In this document: one piece after another, positions 10,224-17,760 of the stretch
How positions within the stretch are numbered: the first letter of the stretch is position 1
How the letters are laid out: every line of letters starts with the position of its first letter
Assembly (NCBI RefSeq): GCF_004795915.1
Contig: NZ_CP039253.1
Location: forward strand, 3,437,501 to 3,501,500
DNA: 64,000 nt
Reading direction: 5' to 3'
From: Rhodococcus sp. PAMC28707
GTDB lineage: Bacteria > Actinomycetota > Actinomycetes > Mycobacteriales > Mycobacteriaceae
Notes under the pieces: generated by a model
The model's input: the letters and a program-made list of their open reading frames with translations, nothing else
What the model was told of the DNA's origin: nothing
The model's database searches: none
Translations under genes and position numbers: made by a program

Positions 10224-10634
10224 CTACCGCAGCCGGGCACCCGATCGCCGCGATCGCCAGGCGCCCCACGCACCTGTACACCACAACGCCCATGCAACGA
10301 GTATCGGTTGGAAGAGCAATCGGATACCGCGAGCTGCATCGGTATCGAGGCCGAAAGCATCACTGTGAGTGAGAAATTGCGAAATATTGCCAGGGAAGAC
10401 CGCAACGAAGAATGCCGCGACGATCCAGCCGAGAGCTACTCGCCGACGTACCAGCACGACAAGGGCCAGGCCGAGGGCGATCTCCACGACGCCGGAGGCC
10501 AGCACCACGAGGTCCGCGTCGAACAGCACCCACGAAGGCACCTGCGCGTGAAACGCCTCACGCGCCCAGAACAGGTGACTCAGACCGGCGAACGTCAAGA
10601 ACGAACCGAGCAGAATACGTGCAATCGTCTTCAT
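10224..10634 (-). CDS. DoxX-like four-helix membrane protein
   Basis: 136 residues from ATG at 10634 (MKTIARILLGSF); a GTG five codons upstream is possible, and neither start has a good ribosome site. Four hydrophobic segments are seen (about 1-20, 41-62, 67-86 and 105-126), with FLTFAGLSHLFWAREAF and FFVAVFPGNISQFLTH typical of the DoxX/DUF417-like group of small integral membrane proteins. Members are linked to thiol or redox homeostasis in some actinobacteria, but the role here is open. It lies 29 bases downstream of the VOC-family gene on the same strand. Confidence 0.75.
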   Translation of the reverse strand: MKTIARILLGSFLTFAGLSHLFWAREAFHAQVPSWVLFDADLVVLASGVVEIALGLALVVLVRRRVALGWIVAAFFVAVFPGNISQFLTHSDAFGLDTDAARGIRLLFQPILVAWALWCTGAWGAWRSRRSGARLR

Positions 10635-10663
10635 CGGTTCATCGTGCACCCAGTGCTATCCGA

Positions 10664-11080
10664 TCAAGAGTGGGTACCGGTGATGTTGACCAACCAGCTG
10701 ATGCCGAATTTGTCGGTGAGCATGCCGAAGGTATCGCCCCACGGTGCCTTCTCGAGCCCCATCGTATGCTTCGCGCCGACGACGAGTTTGTCCCAATAGC
10801 CCCGCAGTTCCGCTTCGTCTTCGCCGCTGAGGGAGACGGAAATGTTGTCGCCGACGCTCAACGCCATGCTTGCGGGGGTGTCGGAACACATCAGGGTCAG
10901 CCCACTCGGCGAGTCGAGTTGGCCATGCATGATCTGGTCCTTTTCGGAAGGGTCGGCGACGGCCCCGAAGTCGCCGAAGGTGCTCAACGTCAATTCACCC
11001 CCGAGCACGTGCTTATAAAACTCCAGCGCCTCGCGCGCTTGCCCGCGGAAATTCAGGTAGGGATTGAGTCGAGTAGGCAT
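10664..11080 (-). CDS. VOC-superfamily (PhnB/glyoxalase-like) protein
   Basis: 138 residues. The start is the ATG at 11080 because AGAGGAGGACAC lies directly upstream, one of the best ribosome sites in the window; the in-frame codons further upstream lack one. RLNPYLNFRGQAREALEFYK, GELTLSTFGDFG and WGDTFGMLTDKFGISWLVN are the hallmarks of the PhnB / 3-demethylubiquinone-like branch of the VOC fold, dimeric metal-binding or antibiotic-binding-like proteins whose substrates are mostly unknown. It is 70 bases downstream of the Suc_Fer-like gene on the same strand. Confidence 0.9.
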   Translation of the reverse strand: MPTRLNPYLNFRGQAREALEFYKHVLGGELTLSTFGDFGAVADPSEKDQIMHGQLDSPSGLTLMCSDTPASMALSVGDNISVSLSGEDEAELRGYWDKLVVGAKHTMGLEKAPWGDTFGMLTDKFGISWLVNITGTHS

Positions 11081-11150
11081 GTGTCCTCCTCTGTCGATGG
11101 GTTCGTCGACCATCGTAGGCAGGGGGAAGAGCAGCCGACGAGGATTTGTG

Positions 11151-12029
11151 CTACCGCATTGCGATGTCGATCAACTCGAATGTTCTGACTGCACCGGCGC
11201 GCACTGCCGCGCAGGTCGTGGTGATGGGCTCGGACACGCCCTGCTCCAGCGTCACGACGATTCGAGCACCGTCGTGGTCCAGTTCTACGGTCCATGTGCT
11301 GCCGTGTTGCGTCGTCGACAGCGGACTCAACGTGTCGATTCTTTCCTCGCGCAATGCCGCACGGGCATGATGCTGGGCAACCTGTACCGGCGCCGATTGT
11401 GAGCTTCGGCCCCGGAGGAAGCGCGGCTCGAGAAATCCATCCCGGTGCCGGTCGACGATCGTCGCGACGTCGGCGTCGTCGACGTTGCCGTAGTAAAGGC
11501 CCTGCGGAAACACGATCATCGTTCCGGCGAAGCGGTCGCCGCCCAGGTGAGAGCACTCCCAGGTCACCGACTCGTGGTGTTCCCTCAATGCCGGGAGCAC
11601 CTTCCGTCCGCGCACGGCGCAGCATCGGTCGTGGCGGCCGTGAGTGCAGACAGCAACGATCGGATCCGGCGAGGGTTCTCCGGTCGATCCGTCGAGTGGA
11701 ACGTCGAGAAGCTCCTCGTATGCCTCGACCTCGCCCCATCGGATGGACTCCGAACCTACCTCGCAGTCGACAATGGCCCATCTCATTCGGGCCTCGCTCA
11801 GCCGCCGAGCAGGTCGCCGGATGGCAAGGGTGCGCATGCCGGCCCCTTCGATACGGCGAACGATGCGCAAACCCAGGTCCGGATCGATCACCCTGGCCGA
11901 ATTCAGGAAAGCAGAGTGTCCCCAGGGTCCGTCGATCTCGACGAGAAACCATCGGCTTCCCGGCGACCCGGATCCTGCCAAGGCGTCACCGCGCTCGCGG
12001 GCGCGGTCGCTGCAGGCATGCCCGCTCAT
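11151..12029 (-). CDS. Suc_Fer-like (Apd1-type) thioredoxin-fold [2Fe-2S] protein
   Basis: 292 residues starting MSGHACSDRARERGDALAG. The ATG overlaps the stop of the cupin gene by 4 bases, so translation is coupled. Candidate cluster ligands are C128 (VCTHGRHDRCC), C136 or C137, then C159-S-H161-L-G-G-D165. In fungal Apd1, which belongs to this family, two Cys and two His hold the cluster; by my alignment the second His corresponds to Asp165 here, a form I believe common in actinobacteria. The N-terminal half (SRWFLVEIDGPWG) and the C-terminal wHTH-like segment fit the family. Tight coupling to the oxygenase suggests it supplies or senses electrons for that enzyme; this is inference. Confidence 0.85.
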   Translation of the reverse strand: MSGHACSDRARERGDALAGSGSPGSRWFLVEIDGPWGHSAFLNSARVIDPDLGLRIVRRIEGAGMRTLAIRRPARRLSEARMRWAIVDCEVGSESIRWGEVEAYEELLDVPLDGSTGEPSPDPIVAVCTHGRHDRCCAVRGRKVLPALREHHESVTWECSHLGGDRFAGTMIVFPQGLYYGNVDDADVATIVDRHRDGFLEPRFLRGRSSQSAPVQVAQHHARAALREERIDTLSPLSTTQHGSTWTVELDHDGARIVVTLEQGVSEPITTTCAAVRAGAVRTFELIDIAMR

Positions 12030-13285
12030 ACTGCCGGTACCAGTACTCCCTCGCGGAGAAGACGGCGAGTCACGACGATGGCACTCTCGGTGTTCAGGCC
12101 GGCCAGGTCGCCGACGCGGCAGACCTTCCCTGCGCGAAGTTGGATCACCGCGGCCGAACATTCGGCAGGGAGCGAGATCGTCGTACCGCGAAGACCGAGA
12201 CGAACTTTGCCTCCGTCGACGTCGATGGAGGCAGTCAATCCGCGACGCCACACCACCGAACTGTCGGCGTCGAGCGAGGTCATGAAGGCGACAGTCTTCA
12301 GCGGCTGCACTGGTTCGGGTCGCGTGGCGGAGACGAAGCGTTTTGCGAGTCCTCTGGCGATACGGCGTCGGAACTCGGGGTCGCCTTGGATGTCGGCGAC
12401 GATGGATCCGATGGAGTCGAGCACTCGGTCGATATGCGGTGCGAGAGCGTCGGAGTCGGTGAGATCGATGCCGGCGGGCAGCGGTTCACGAAGACCGGCG
12501 TCATCCGCGAGCAGACCGATCAGCTGGGTCGCTACGTCGAATCGATTGAACGATGCAACGCCGATGGTGAGGTGAATGGTTGTATCGCCCAATGCTTCTG
12601 CCGAGTGTATCCACCCACGAGGTAAATACAGTGCGTCACCGGGCTCGAGCACTGTATCGACAGCGGGCGCCTCGAGTGCCTGCTGCTCGACGGCACTGCG
12701 CCGGTCGGACCAGGGCTGATCGGCCAAGGGGTGCGTGTGCACGGGCGGATGGAGAATCCACCGCTTCTCACCGCTGATCTGGAGGACGAATACATCGTGC
12801 ACGTCGTAGTGTGGATCGAATCCCCGAGACGAGGCCGGGGTGATGTAGGCGTTGACCTGTGACGGGTGACCGATGTCGTCGACCAGATCGCGAACGAAGT
12901 CGATCAGGGGAGGCCACAGTCGATGCAGGCCTTGTAGAACAAGAGTGTGACCTCCGGCGAACGCGGACAGAATCGCCGCGGAGTCGAGCTGATCGGGCAT
13001 CTCGGCGCCGAAACCACCGGACGAAGTGAACTGGGATTCGTCCAGCAGTGAGCCATCTTTGGCCATCCTCGCGAAGGGAGTGCGCACCCCGCGACGCGAT
13101 ATCAATCCGTCCGCGGCCGAGGGCGTCATCAAATCGTCGAACGAGGCGGTGAGGTCGGATGCCCGCGAGAGCAGTGGCTTCTTCCCCCAGTACTCATCGG
13201 CGAAGGTTCGCCCGTCGACGGATATCAAACGACCGAGCGCGGACCGGAATTCCGGTCCGCGCTGGTCGACATCTGTCAGGCTCAA
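12026..13285 (-). CDS. JmjC-type cupin 2-oxoglutarate/Fe(II) oxygenase (ROXA-like)
   Basis: 419 residues. A JmjC/cupin barrel carries the Fe(II) triad H159-x-D161 (DPHYDVHD) and H227 (PRGWIHSAEAL); YWGKKPLLSR near residue 33 and VFVLQISGEKRWILH after the first ligands match the bacterial ribosomal-oxygenase/cupin_4 group. A C-terminal winged-helix-like region follows. Known relatives hydroxylate protein side chains such as Arg, His or Asn. The gene begins inside the stop of the repeat-peptide gene and ends inside the start of the Suc_Fer-like gene (4-base overlaps at both ends), so the three are made together. The peptide, rich in Asp, Asn and His, is the obvious candidate substrate; that is inferred from linkage alone. 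Confidence 0.88.
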   Translation of the reverse strand: MSLTDVDQRGPEFRSALGRLISVDGRTFADEYWGKKPLLSRASDLTASFDDLMTPSAADGLISRRGVRTPFARMAKDGSLLDESQFTSSGGFGAEMPDQLDSAAILSAFAGGHTLVLQGLHRLWPPLIDFVRDLVDDIGHPSQVNAYITPASSRGFDPHYDVHDVFVLQISGEKRWILHPPVHTHPLADQPWSDRRSAVEQQALEAPAVDTVLEPGDALYLPRGWIHSAEALGDTTIHLTIGVASFNRFDVATQLIGLLADDAGLREPLPAGIDLTDSDALAPHIDRVLDSIGSIVADIQGDPEFRRRIARGLAKRFVSATRPEPVQPLKTVAFMTSLDADSSVVWRRGLTASIDVDGGKVRLGLRGTTISLPAECSAAVIQLRAGKVCRVGDLAGLNTESAIVVTRRLLREGVLVPAV

Positions 13286-13536
13286 GCCGCGCCGTCCGCA
13301 CCGCCGTCGTGGCCATTGGGGTTCGATCCGCCATCGGCTGGACCCTCACCGGATCCTGCAGCACCGTCGGCGCCACCGTCGTGGCCACCTGGATTGGAGC
13401 CGCCGTCGGCTGGGCCTTCGCCGGGGCCAGCCGTGCCGTCGGCGCCGCCGTCATGTCCGTTGGGGTTGGAGCCGCCGTCGGCTGGGCCTTCGCCTGCTCC
13501 GCCGGTTGTGGTGATGTCGTCGTCGTTGATGTTCAT
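13282..13536 (-). CDS. Small tandem-repeat peptide, candidate modified precursor
   Basis: 84 residues: a 14-residue leader-like N-terminus (MNINDDDITTTGGA) followed by three near-identical 24-residue units of the form GEGPADGGSNP(N/G)GHDG plus GADG(T/A)A and a two-residue linker. It has no Cys, no Lys or Arg, and no hydrophobic segment, so it should be an acidic, flexible, cytosolic peptide. The start is the ATG at 13536 with GCGAAAGG upstream; the longer frame has no such site. The stop overlaps the ATG of the JmjC-type oxygenase by 4 bases. Position, repeats and short N-terminus fit a RiPP-type precursor with repeated cores. A structural or metal-binding peptide is the alternative. I know of no characterised relative. 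Confidence 0.75.
   Translation of the reverse strand: MNINDDDITTTGGAGEGPADGGSNPNGHDGGADGTAGPGEGPADGGSNPGGHDGGADGAAGSGEGPADGGSNPNGHDGGADGAA
13285..13494 (-). repeat. Three tandem 72-base coding repeats
   Basis: Units at 13423-13494, 13351-13422 and 13285-13350 (last one shortened by two codons). The unit is 24 codons, so any gain or loss of a unit keeps the reading frame. DNA identity between units is high even at third positions, which points to recent expansion or gene-conversion-like upkeep. Confidence 0.85.
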
Positions 13537-13710
13537 CGAATACCTTTCGCTCGACGGTAATGAAGGATCGACGGGTCTAGCCCGTTCCAGCGAGTGGATT
13601 GACGTATCTTCCACATTCCAAACACTGTGCTCGACTGTTACATGTTCCCTCTGGTTTGGGGCCACAACCCTCGAAAGAGACAAGGATCCCGAAGCGTCGA
13701 TGTGCGTAAA

Positions 13711-13998
13711 TTACTCGGTCGCCTCGCCCACGACTGCGGGTCGCGCGATAGCCCATGCAGCGAAGATGAGCGCGGCGGCGAGCATGACAAGTCCGACCCA
13801 CAGGTTGGCGCTTGTTCCTACGCTCATATCTACGACGTTGTTCGAGGGAGACGAGTGTGTCTTGTTGCCGAATACCGAGGGAAACAGGCCTGCGAGTGTG
13901 AGCAGAATTCCGTAGATACCCAGTAGCGCGCCGATGACGGATCGGATGTCGAACAGTCTTGCGACTAACCCTGGTGATGTCTTCTCGGGAGTGGTCAT
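13711..13998 (-). CDS. Small two-helix membrane protein next to sodium symporter
   Basis: 95 residues. Two transmembrane segments are clear: about 21-42 (IGALLGIYGILLTLAGLF) and about 67-88 (LWVGLVMLAAALIFAAWAI), joined by a polar loop of about 24 residues. It begins 25 bases after the stop of the symporter on the same strand. Small membrane proteins encoded beside SSS symporters (for example YjcH with ActP, YhdT with PanF) act with the transporter in some systems, but this one does not look like those families. A link to the symporter is inferred from position. Confidence 0.75.
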   Translation of the reverse strand: MTTPEKTSPGLVARLFDIRSVIGALLGIYGILLTLAGLFPSVFGNKTHSSPSNNVVDMSVGTSANLWVGLVMLAAALIFAAWAIARPAVVGEATE

Positions 13999-14023
13999 GT
14001 CAGTTACCTTCTCGAATCGAATG

Positions 14024-15730
14024 TCAGTGGAAGACGACGTTGAGGATGACGACCAGACCGAGGGCGAATCCTGCCAATGGGACTGGGCGTCGGTACCACG
14101 GGTTGGTGGCGTCCTGGGGATCGGTGAACATCTCGCGCGGTGTCTCCGAGTAAACGAAGCCGACCAGTTCCTTCGCCGGCTTCGGCTGCGTCACCATGCT
14201 GACGACGATGCTGACGACGATGTCGACAACGAACGCCGCGGAGGCCGCTACGAACGGCATTCCTTGGCCAGGCAGGTTGATAACGCCGACCTGGGAGAGA
14301 ATGAAGACGAAAACGGCCGCACCGGTACCGGATACGAGTCCGATCCAACCTGCTGCGGGGGTCATCTTCTTCCAGAACATACCGAGAATGAACGTCGCGA
14401 ACAGTGGAGCGTTGAAGAAACCGAACAGCGTCTGCAAGTAGTCCATCAGGTTGGAGTAACCCGAGGCTATCAGCGCGGTGAAAATCGCGAGGACAGTCGC
14501 AGCTACTGTCGCCACGCGACCAACCGAGATGTAGTACTTGTCTTCGCGACCCTTGACGATGTATTGCTGCCACAGGTCGTAACTGAATACTGTGTTGAAG
14601 GCCGAGATGTTGGCTGCCATACCGGCCATGAATGCTGCCATGAGACCGGCGATCGCGACGCCCAACAGGCCGTTGGGGAGGATGTCGCGCATCATCAACA
14701 GCATGGCGTCGTTGTAGGTGATGTCGCCTGTGCCGTTCTCTTTGAGGTTGATCATGTCGCCGATTGCGGCGGCGGCGATCATGCCGGGGACAACGACGAC
14801 GAAGGGCACCAACATCTTCGGGATTGCGCCGATGATCGGGGCGCGCCTGGCTGCAGACATCGAGCTCGAAGCCATAGCGCGCTGGACCTCGACGAAGTTG
14901 GTGGTCCAGTAACCGAAGGAGAGGACGAAGCCGAGTCCGAACACGATACCTACGACCGAGAGAATCGGGGATTCGAAACCGCTGAGTGCTTGTCCCGGCC
15001 ACGACGAAAGTTGCTCACTCGTCGAGGCTGTGACCGACCCGTCGGTGACAGTGGGTACAACCTTGTCCTTGAGGCCGGACCACCCGCCGACCTTGATCAG
15101 ACCGATGATCGTCAGAGGCACGAGTGCGGCAAGGATGACGAAGAACTGCAGGACCTCGTTGTAAATGGCGGCAGACAATCCACCGAGCACGGTGTAAGTC
15201 AGTACGATTGCGGCGGCGACGATCAGCGACACCCAGAGCGACCATCCCAGAAGCACTTTCACGACCGTTGCTAGCAGGAAGAGATTGACTCCGGCGATGA
15301 GGATCTGTGCGACGGCGAAGCTGATGGCATTGACGAGATGCGCCTTGGTATCGAATCGCTTGCGCATGAACTCGGGAACGCTTCGTACTTTCGAGCCGTA
15401 GTAGAACGGCATCATGACGATGCCGAGGAACAGCATGGCCGGAATGGCGCCGATCCAGTAGTAGTGCATCGTCGCGATACCGAGCTGTGCGCCATTGGCC
15501 GACATACCCATGATCTCGACGGCGCCGAGATTTGCCGAGACGAAGGCGATACCGGTAACCCAGGCCGGCAACCTGCGTCCGGAAAGAAAGAAGTCGAGGC
15601 TCGTCGACAGTTGGCGGCGAGCGACATAGCCGATACCGAGAACGAACACGAAATACACGGCGATGAGTACGTAGTCCAGCGCGTTCGTGTTGAACGAAAG
15701 CGCGCCTTCTGCCGCAAGGTTCGACGTCAC
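14024..15730 (-). CDS. Sodium:solute symporter (SSS family), probably galactose
   Basis: 568 residues with about 14 hydrophobic segments and the SSS pattern: YVLIAVYFVFVLGIGYVARR first helix, SLDFFLSGRRLPAWVTG, FVSANLGAVEIMGMSANG in the first repeat helix, and the long GLMAAFMAGMAANISAFNTV region. This resembles the SGLT/vSGLT branch. The gene is divergent from deoR-galT-galK across a 153-base AT-rich gap holding repeats, so a galactose (or another sugar feeding galactose) substrate is inferred. A small two-helix protein gene follows it. The gene's specificity cannot be read directly from sequence. Confidence 0.9.
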   Translation of the reverse strand: MTSNLAAEGALSFNTNALDYVLIAVYFVFVLGIGYVARRQLSTSLDFFLSGRRLPAWVTGIAFVSANLGAVEIMGMSANGAQLGIATMHYYWIGAIPAMLFLGIVMMPFYYGSKVRSVPEFMRKRFDTKAHLVNAISFAVAQILIAGVNLFLLATVVKVLLGWSLWVSLIVAAAIVLTYTVLGGLSAAIYNEVLQFFVILAALVPLTIIGLIKVGGWSGLKDKVVPTVTDGSVTASTSEQLSSWPGQALSGFESPILSVVGIVFGLGFVLSFGYWTTNFVEVQRAMASSSMSAARRAPIIGAIPKMLVPFVVVVPGMIAAAAIGDMINLKENGTGDITYNDAMLLMMRDILPNGLLGVAIAGLMAAFMAGMAANISAFNTVFSYDLWQQYIVKGREDKYYISVGRVATVAATVLAIFTALIASGYSNLMDYLQTLFGFFNAPLFATFILGMFWKKMTPAAGWIGLVSGTGAAVFVFILSQVGVINLPGQGMPFVAASAAFVVDIVVSIVVSMVTQPKPAKELVGFVYSETPREMFTDPQDATNPWYRRPVPLAGFALGLVVILNVVFH

Positions 15731-15804
15731 GCGTCAACCTCCCTGGTTGAGTGAGCTGGCTCACGGGCGTGAGCGATCTGAACACAAAGTAACAGGTCTA
15801 AACA

Positions 15805-15841
15805 ATTACTTACATCAAGAGTGGATATTTCAAGAAGTAAT
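15805..15841. promoter_or_regulatory. Probable DeoR operator between symporter and deoR-galTK
   Basis: Inverted repeat ATTACTT (15805-15811) and AAGTAAT (15835-15841), 23 bases apart, continuing into a direct repeat TAATGTT (15838-15844 and 15848-15854). The gap is markedly AT-rich relative to its surroundings and serves two divergent promoters. DeoR-type repressors bind spaced repeats of this kind. Binding by the adjacent regulator is inferred. Confidence 0.45.
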
Positions 15842-15883
15842 GTTTGGTAATGTTCGTTTCACCCGATCCAGAGGTAGGTGCGG

Positions 15884-16666
15884 ATGCTAGCAGCCGAGCG
15901 GCACGCCAAGATTCTCGCTGCGCTTCGCAGCGACGGTGCAGTGAAAGTGGTCGATTTCGCCGAACTGCTCGATGTCTCCGAGATGACGATCCGACGCGAT
16001 CTCGACGTTCTCGACGAGCGGGAACTTCTGCGGAAGGTCCACGGTGGCGCGATCGCCAGAAACAATCGCGGAGAGGAACCACTCTCGACGGCCAAAGCCG
16101 CCCGTCAACATGCCGAAAAGGTCGCCATCGGGCGGGCTGCAGTCGATACGGTCGAGGACGGTATGACGATCGCCGTCAGTGCTGGGACGACAACACTCGA
16201 ACTTGCTCGTCTGCTGCGCGGCCGGGCATCGATCACCGTTGTCACGAACTCGATTTCGATCTTTCAGGAGCTGACAGGTCACCACTCGGAACCCAACCCG
16301 ATCGTCTATTTGACGGGTGGCTCTCGGACACCGTCGGACGCGCTCGTCGGACCGATAGCTGACGCCGCCCTCGCCGCTTTTCGTGTCGACGCCGTCTATC
16401 TGGGCGTTCATGGATTCGACGTCGAATCTGGCCTGACCACACCGAACATTGCTGAAGCAGAGACCAATCGGAGGCTCATCGCAACCGGTCGGCGTCTGTT
16501 CGTACTTGCCGACAACACCAAACACCGCGAGGTAGGGACCAACGTGTTCGCACCGATCTCGGCGGTGAACACCCTCGTCGTCGACGATGGGCTCGGCGCG
16601 TCCGACCGCGCTCTGCTTGCACCACATCTAGAGACCATCCTCGTGGCCGAGACGGAGAAGTTATGA
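15884..16666 (+). CDS. DeoR-family transcriptional regulator of galactose genes
   Basis: 260 residues. The start MLAAERHAKILAALR is the standard DeoR opening; GAGG at 15871-15874 is 9 bases from the ATG at 15884 but only 3 from a GTG at 15878, so I prefer the ATG. The N-terminal winged helix (about 1-57) contains VVDFAELLDVSEMTIRRDLD and LLRKVHGGA. The C-terminal DeoRC sugar-phosphate sensing domain carries VSAGTTTLELARLL and LLADNTKH-like blocks. The stop overlaps the galT start by 4 bases. Family members usually repress their operon until a sugar phosphate binds; here the effector would be a galactose-pathway intermediate. Confidence 0.92.
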   Translation: MLAAERHAKILAALRSDGAVKVVDFAELLDVSEMTIRRDLDVLDERELLRKVHGGAIARNNRGEEPLSTAKAARQHAEKVAIGRAAVDTVEDGMTIAVSAGTTTLELARLLRGRASITVVTNSISIFQELTGHHSEPNPIVYLTGGSRTPSDALVGPIADAALAAFRVDAVYLGVHGFDVESGLTTPNIAEAETNRRLIATGRRLFVLADNTKHREVGTNVFAPISAVNTLVVDDGLGASDRALLAPHLETILVAETEKL

Positions 16667-17760
16667 GCGAGCGCAGGGAGCCCGTCAGCAGCGTGCTCGC
16701 CGACGGCCGAGAAATTCTGTTCTTCTCGCTGCCCGGTCACACTCCTCACCCGGTACCGGATCTGCGTCCCCTGGCGGCGAGATCCGCGACCACAGCGTCG
16801 GAAGTTCGCCTGGACCGACAGACCGGCGACTGGGTTACGGTGGCCGCACTGAGGCAGGATCGGACGTACAAGCCGCCGGCAGATCAGTGCCCGTTGTGCC
16901 CATCACCTCGAGGTGATTCGAGTGAGGTGCCTGCGGCGGACTACGACGTCGTCGTGTTCGAGAATCGATTTCCGAGCTTGTCTCATGCTGGGGATGGGGC
17001 TGAGGTACTGGTGCCGGGATCGGTGGTTTCGCCAGGAGTCGGCCGGTGCGAGGTCATTTGTTTCTCCAGCGATCACACGACGTCGTTCGCCGAGTTGAGT
17101 CACCAGCACGCTCGACTGGTGGTCGACGTGTGGCGTCGACGTACCGAAGCATTGTTCGACTTGGACGGCATCGAACAGGTCTTCTGCTTCGAGAATCGAG
17201 GCGAGGAAATCGGCGTGACGCTGTCGCATCCGCACGGGCAAATCTACGGCTACCCGTACCTGACGCCTCGAAGCACGTCGATGTTGCGCCAAGCGGAACT
17301 TTTCGCGGAGGCGAACTCGGACGCAAATCTGTTTGCCGACATACTCGCTCGCGAACTCGACGATGGCGCAAGGGTCATTGTCGAAACCGAGCACTTCACG
17401 GCGTTCGTTCCGTTCGCAGCGCGATGGCCAGTGGAAGTGCATATTTTCCCGAACAGACACGTGCACAACCTGACAGAGCTGTCGGGGGATGAATTGGAAG
17501 ATCTCACTGCCGTCTATCTCGATGTGCTCGGCAGATTCGATCGAATGTATCGAACTCCGCTGCCATACATTTCAGCACTGCATCAGTTCCGGTCCGACCG
17601 TGGTCAGCAACGTGGGTACTTCCATATCGAATTGATGTCGGTGCGAAGAGCTGCGAACAAGCTCAAGTTTCTGGCTGGGTCGGAATCGGCAATGGATGCC
17701 TTCATCACAGATGTCACTCCGGAACAGATGGCGGATCGATTGAAGGGGTTGGCTTCGTGA
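16663..17760 (+). CDS. galT: Galactose-1-phosphate uridylyltransferase
   Basis: 365 residues. It exchanges UDP between UDP-glucose and galactose 1-phosphate (Leloir pathway). The active-site motif HPHGQ places the nucleophile at H191 (H189-P190-H191), and the zinc-site cysteines C76 and C79 (CPLCPS) are present. FENRGEEIGVTLSHPH and HIFPNRHV are typical of the family. The start overlaps the deoR stop and the stop overlaps the galK start, each by 4 bases, so the three form one coupled operon. No galE or galM lies in the window. Confidence 0.96.
   Translation: MSERREPVSSVLADGREILFFSLPGHTPHPVPDLRPLAARSATTASEVRLDRQTGDWVTVAALRQDRTYKPPADQCPLCPSPRGDSSEVPAADYDVVVFENRFPSLSHAGDGAEVLVPGSVVSPGVGRCEVICFSSDHTTSFAELSHQHARLVVDVWRRRTEALFDLDGIEQVFCFENRGEEIGVTLSHPHGQIYGYPYLTPRSTSMLRQAELFAEANSDANLFADILARELDDGARVIVETEHFTAFVPFAARWPVEVHIFPNRHVHNLTELSGDELEDLTAVYLDVLGRFDRMYRTPLPYISALHQFRSDRGQQRGYFHIELMSVRRAANKLKFLAGSESAMDAFITDVTPEQMADRLKGLAS

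Noticed and set aside
13285-13494. CRISPR-like or non-coding minisatellite array
   Set aside because: Units abut directly with no spacers, have a length of 24 codons, and form one open frame with a ribosome site and coupled neighbours.
13934-15274. Plus-strand frame of about 446 codons opposite the symporter
   Set aside because: Asp/Gly/Arg-rich composition typical of an antisense shadow of membrane-protein codons.
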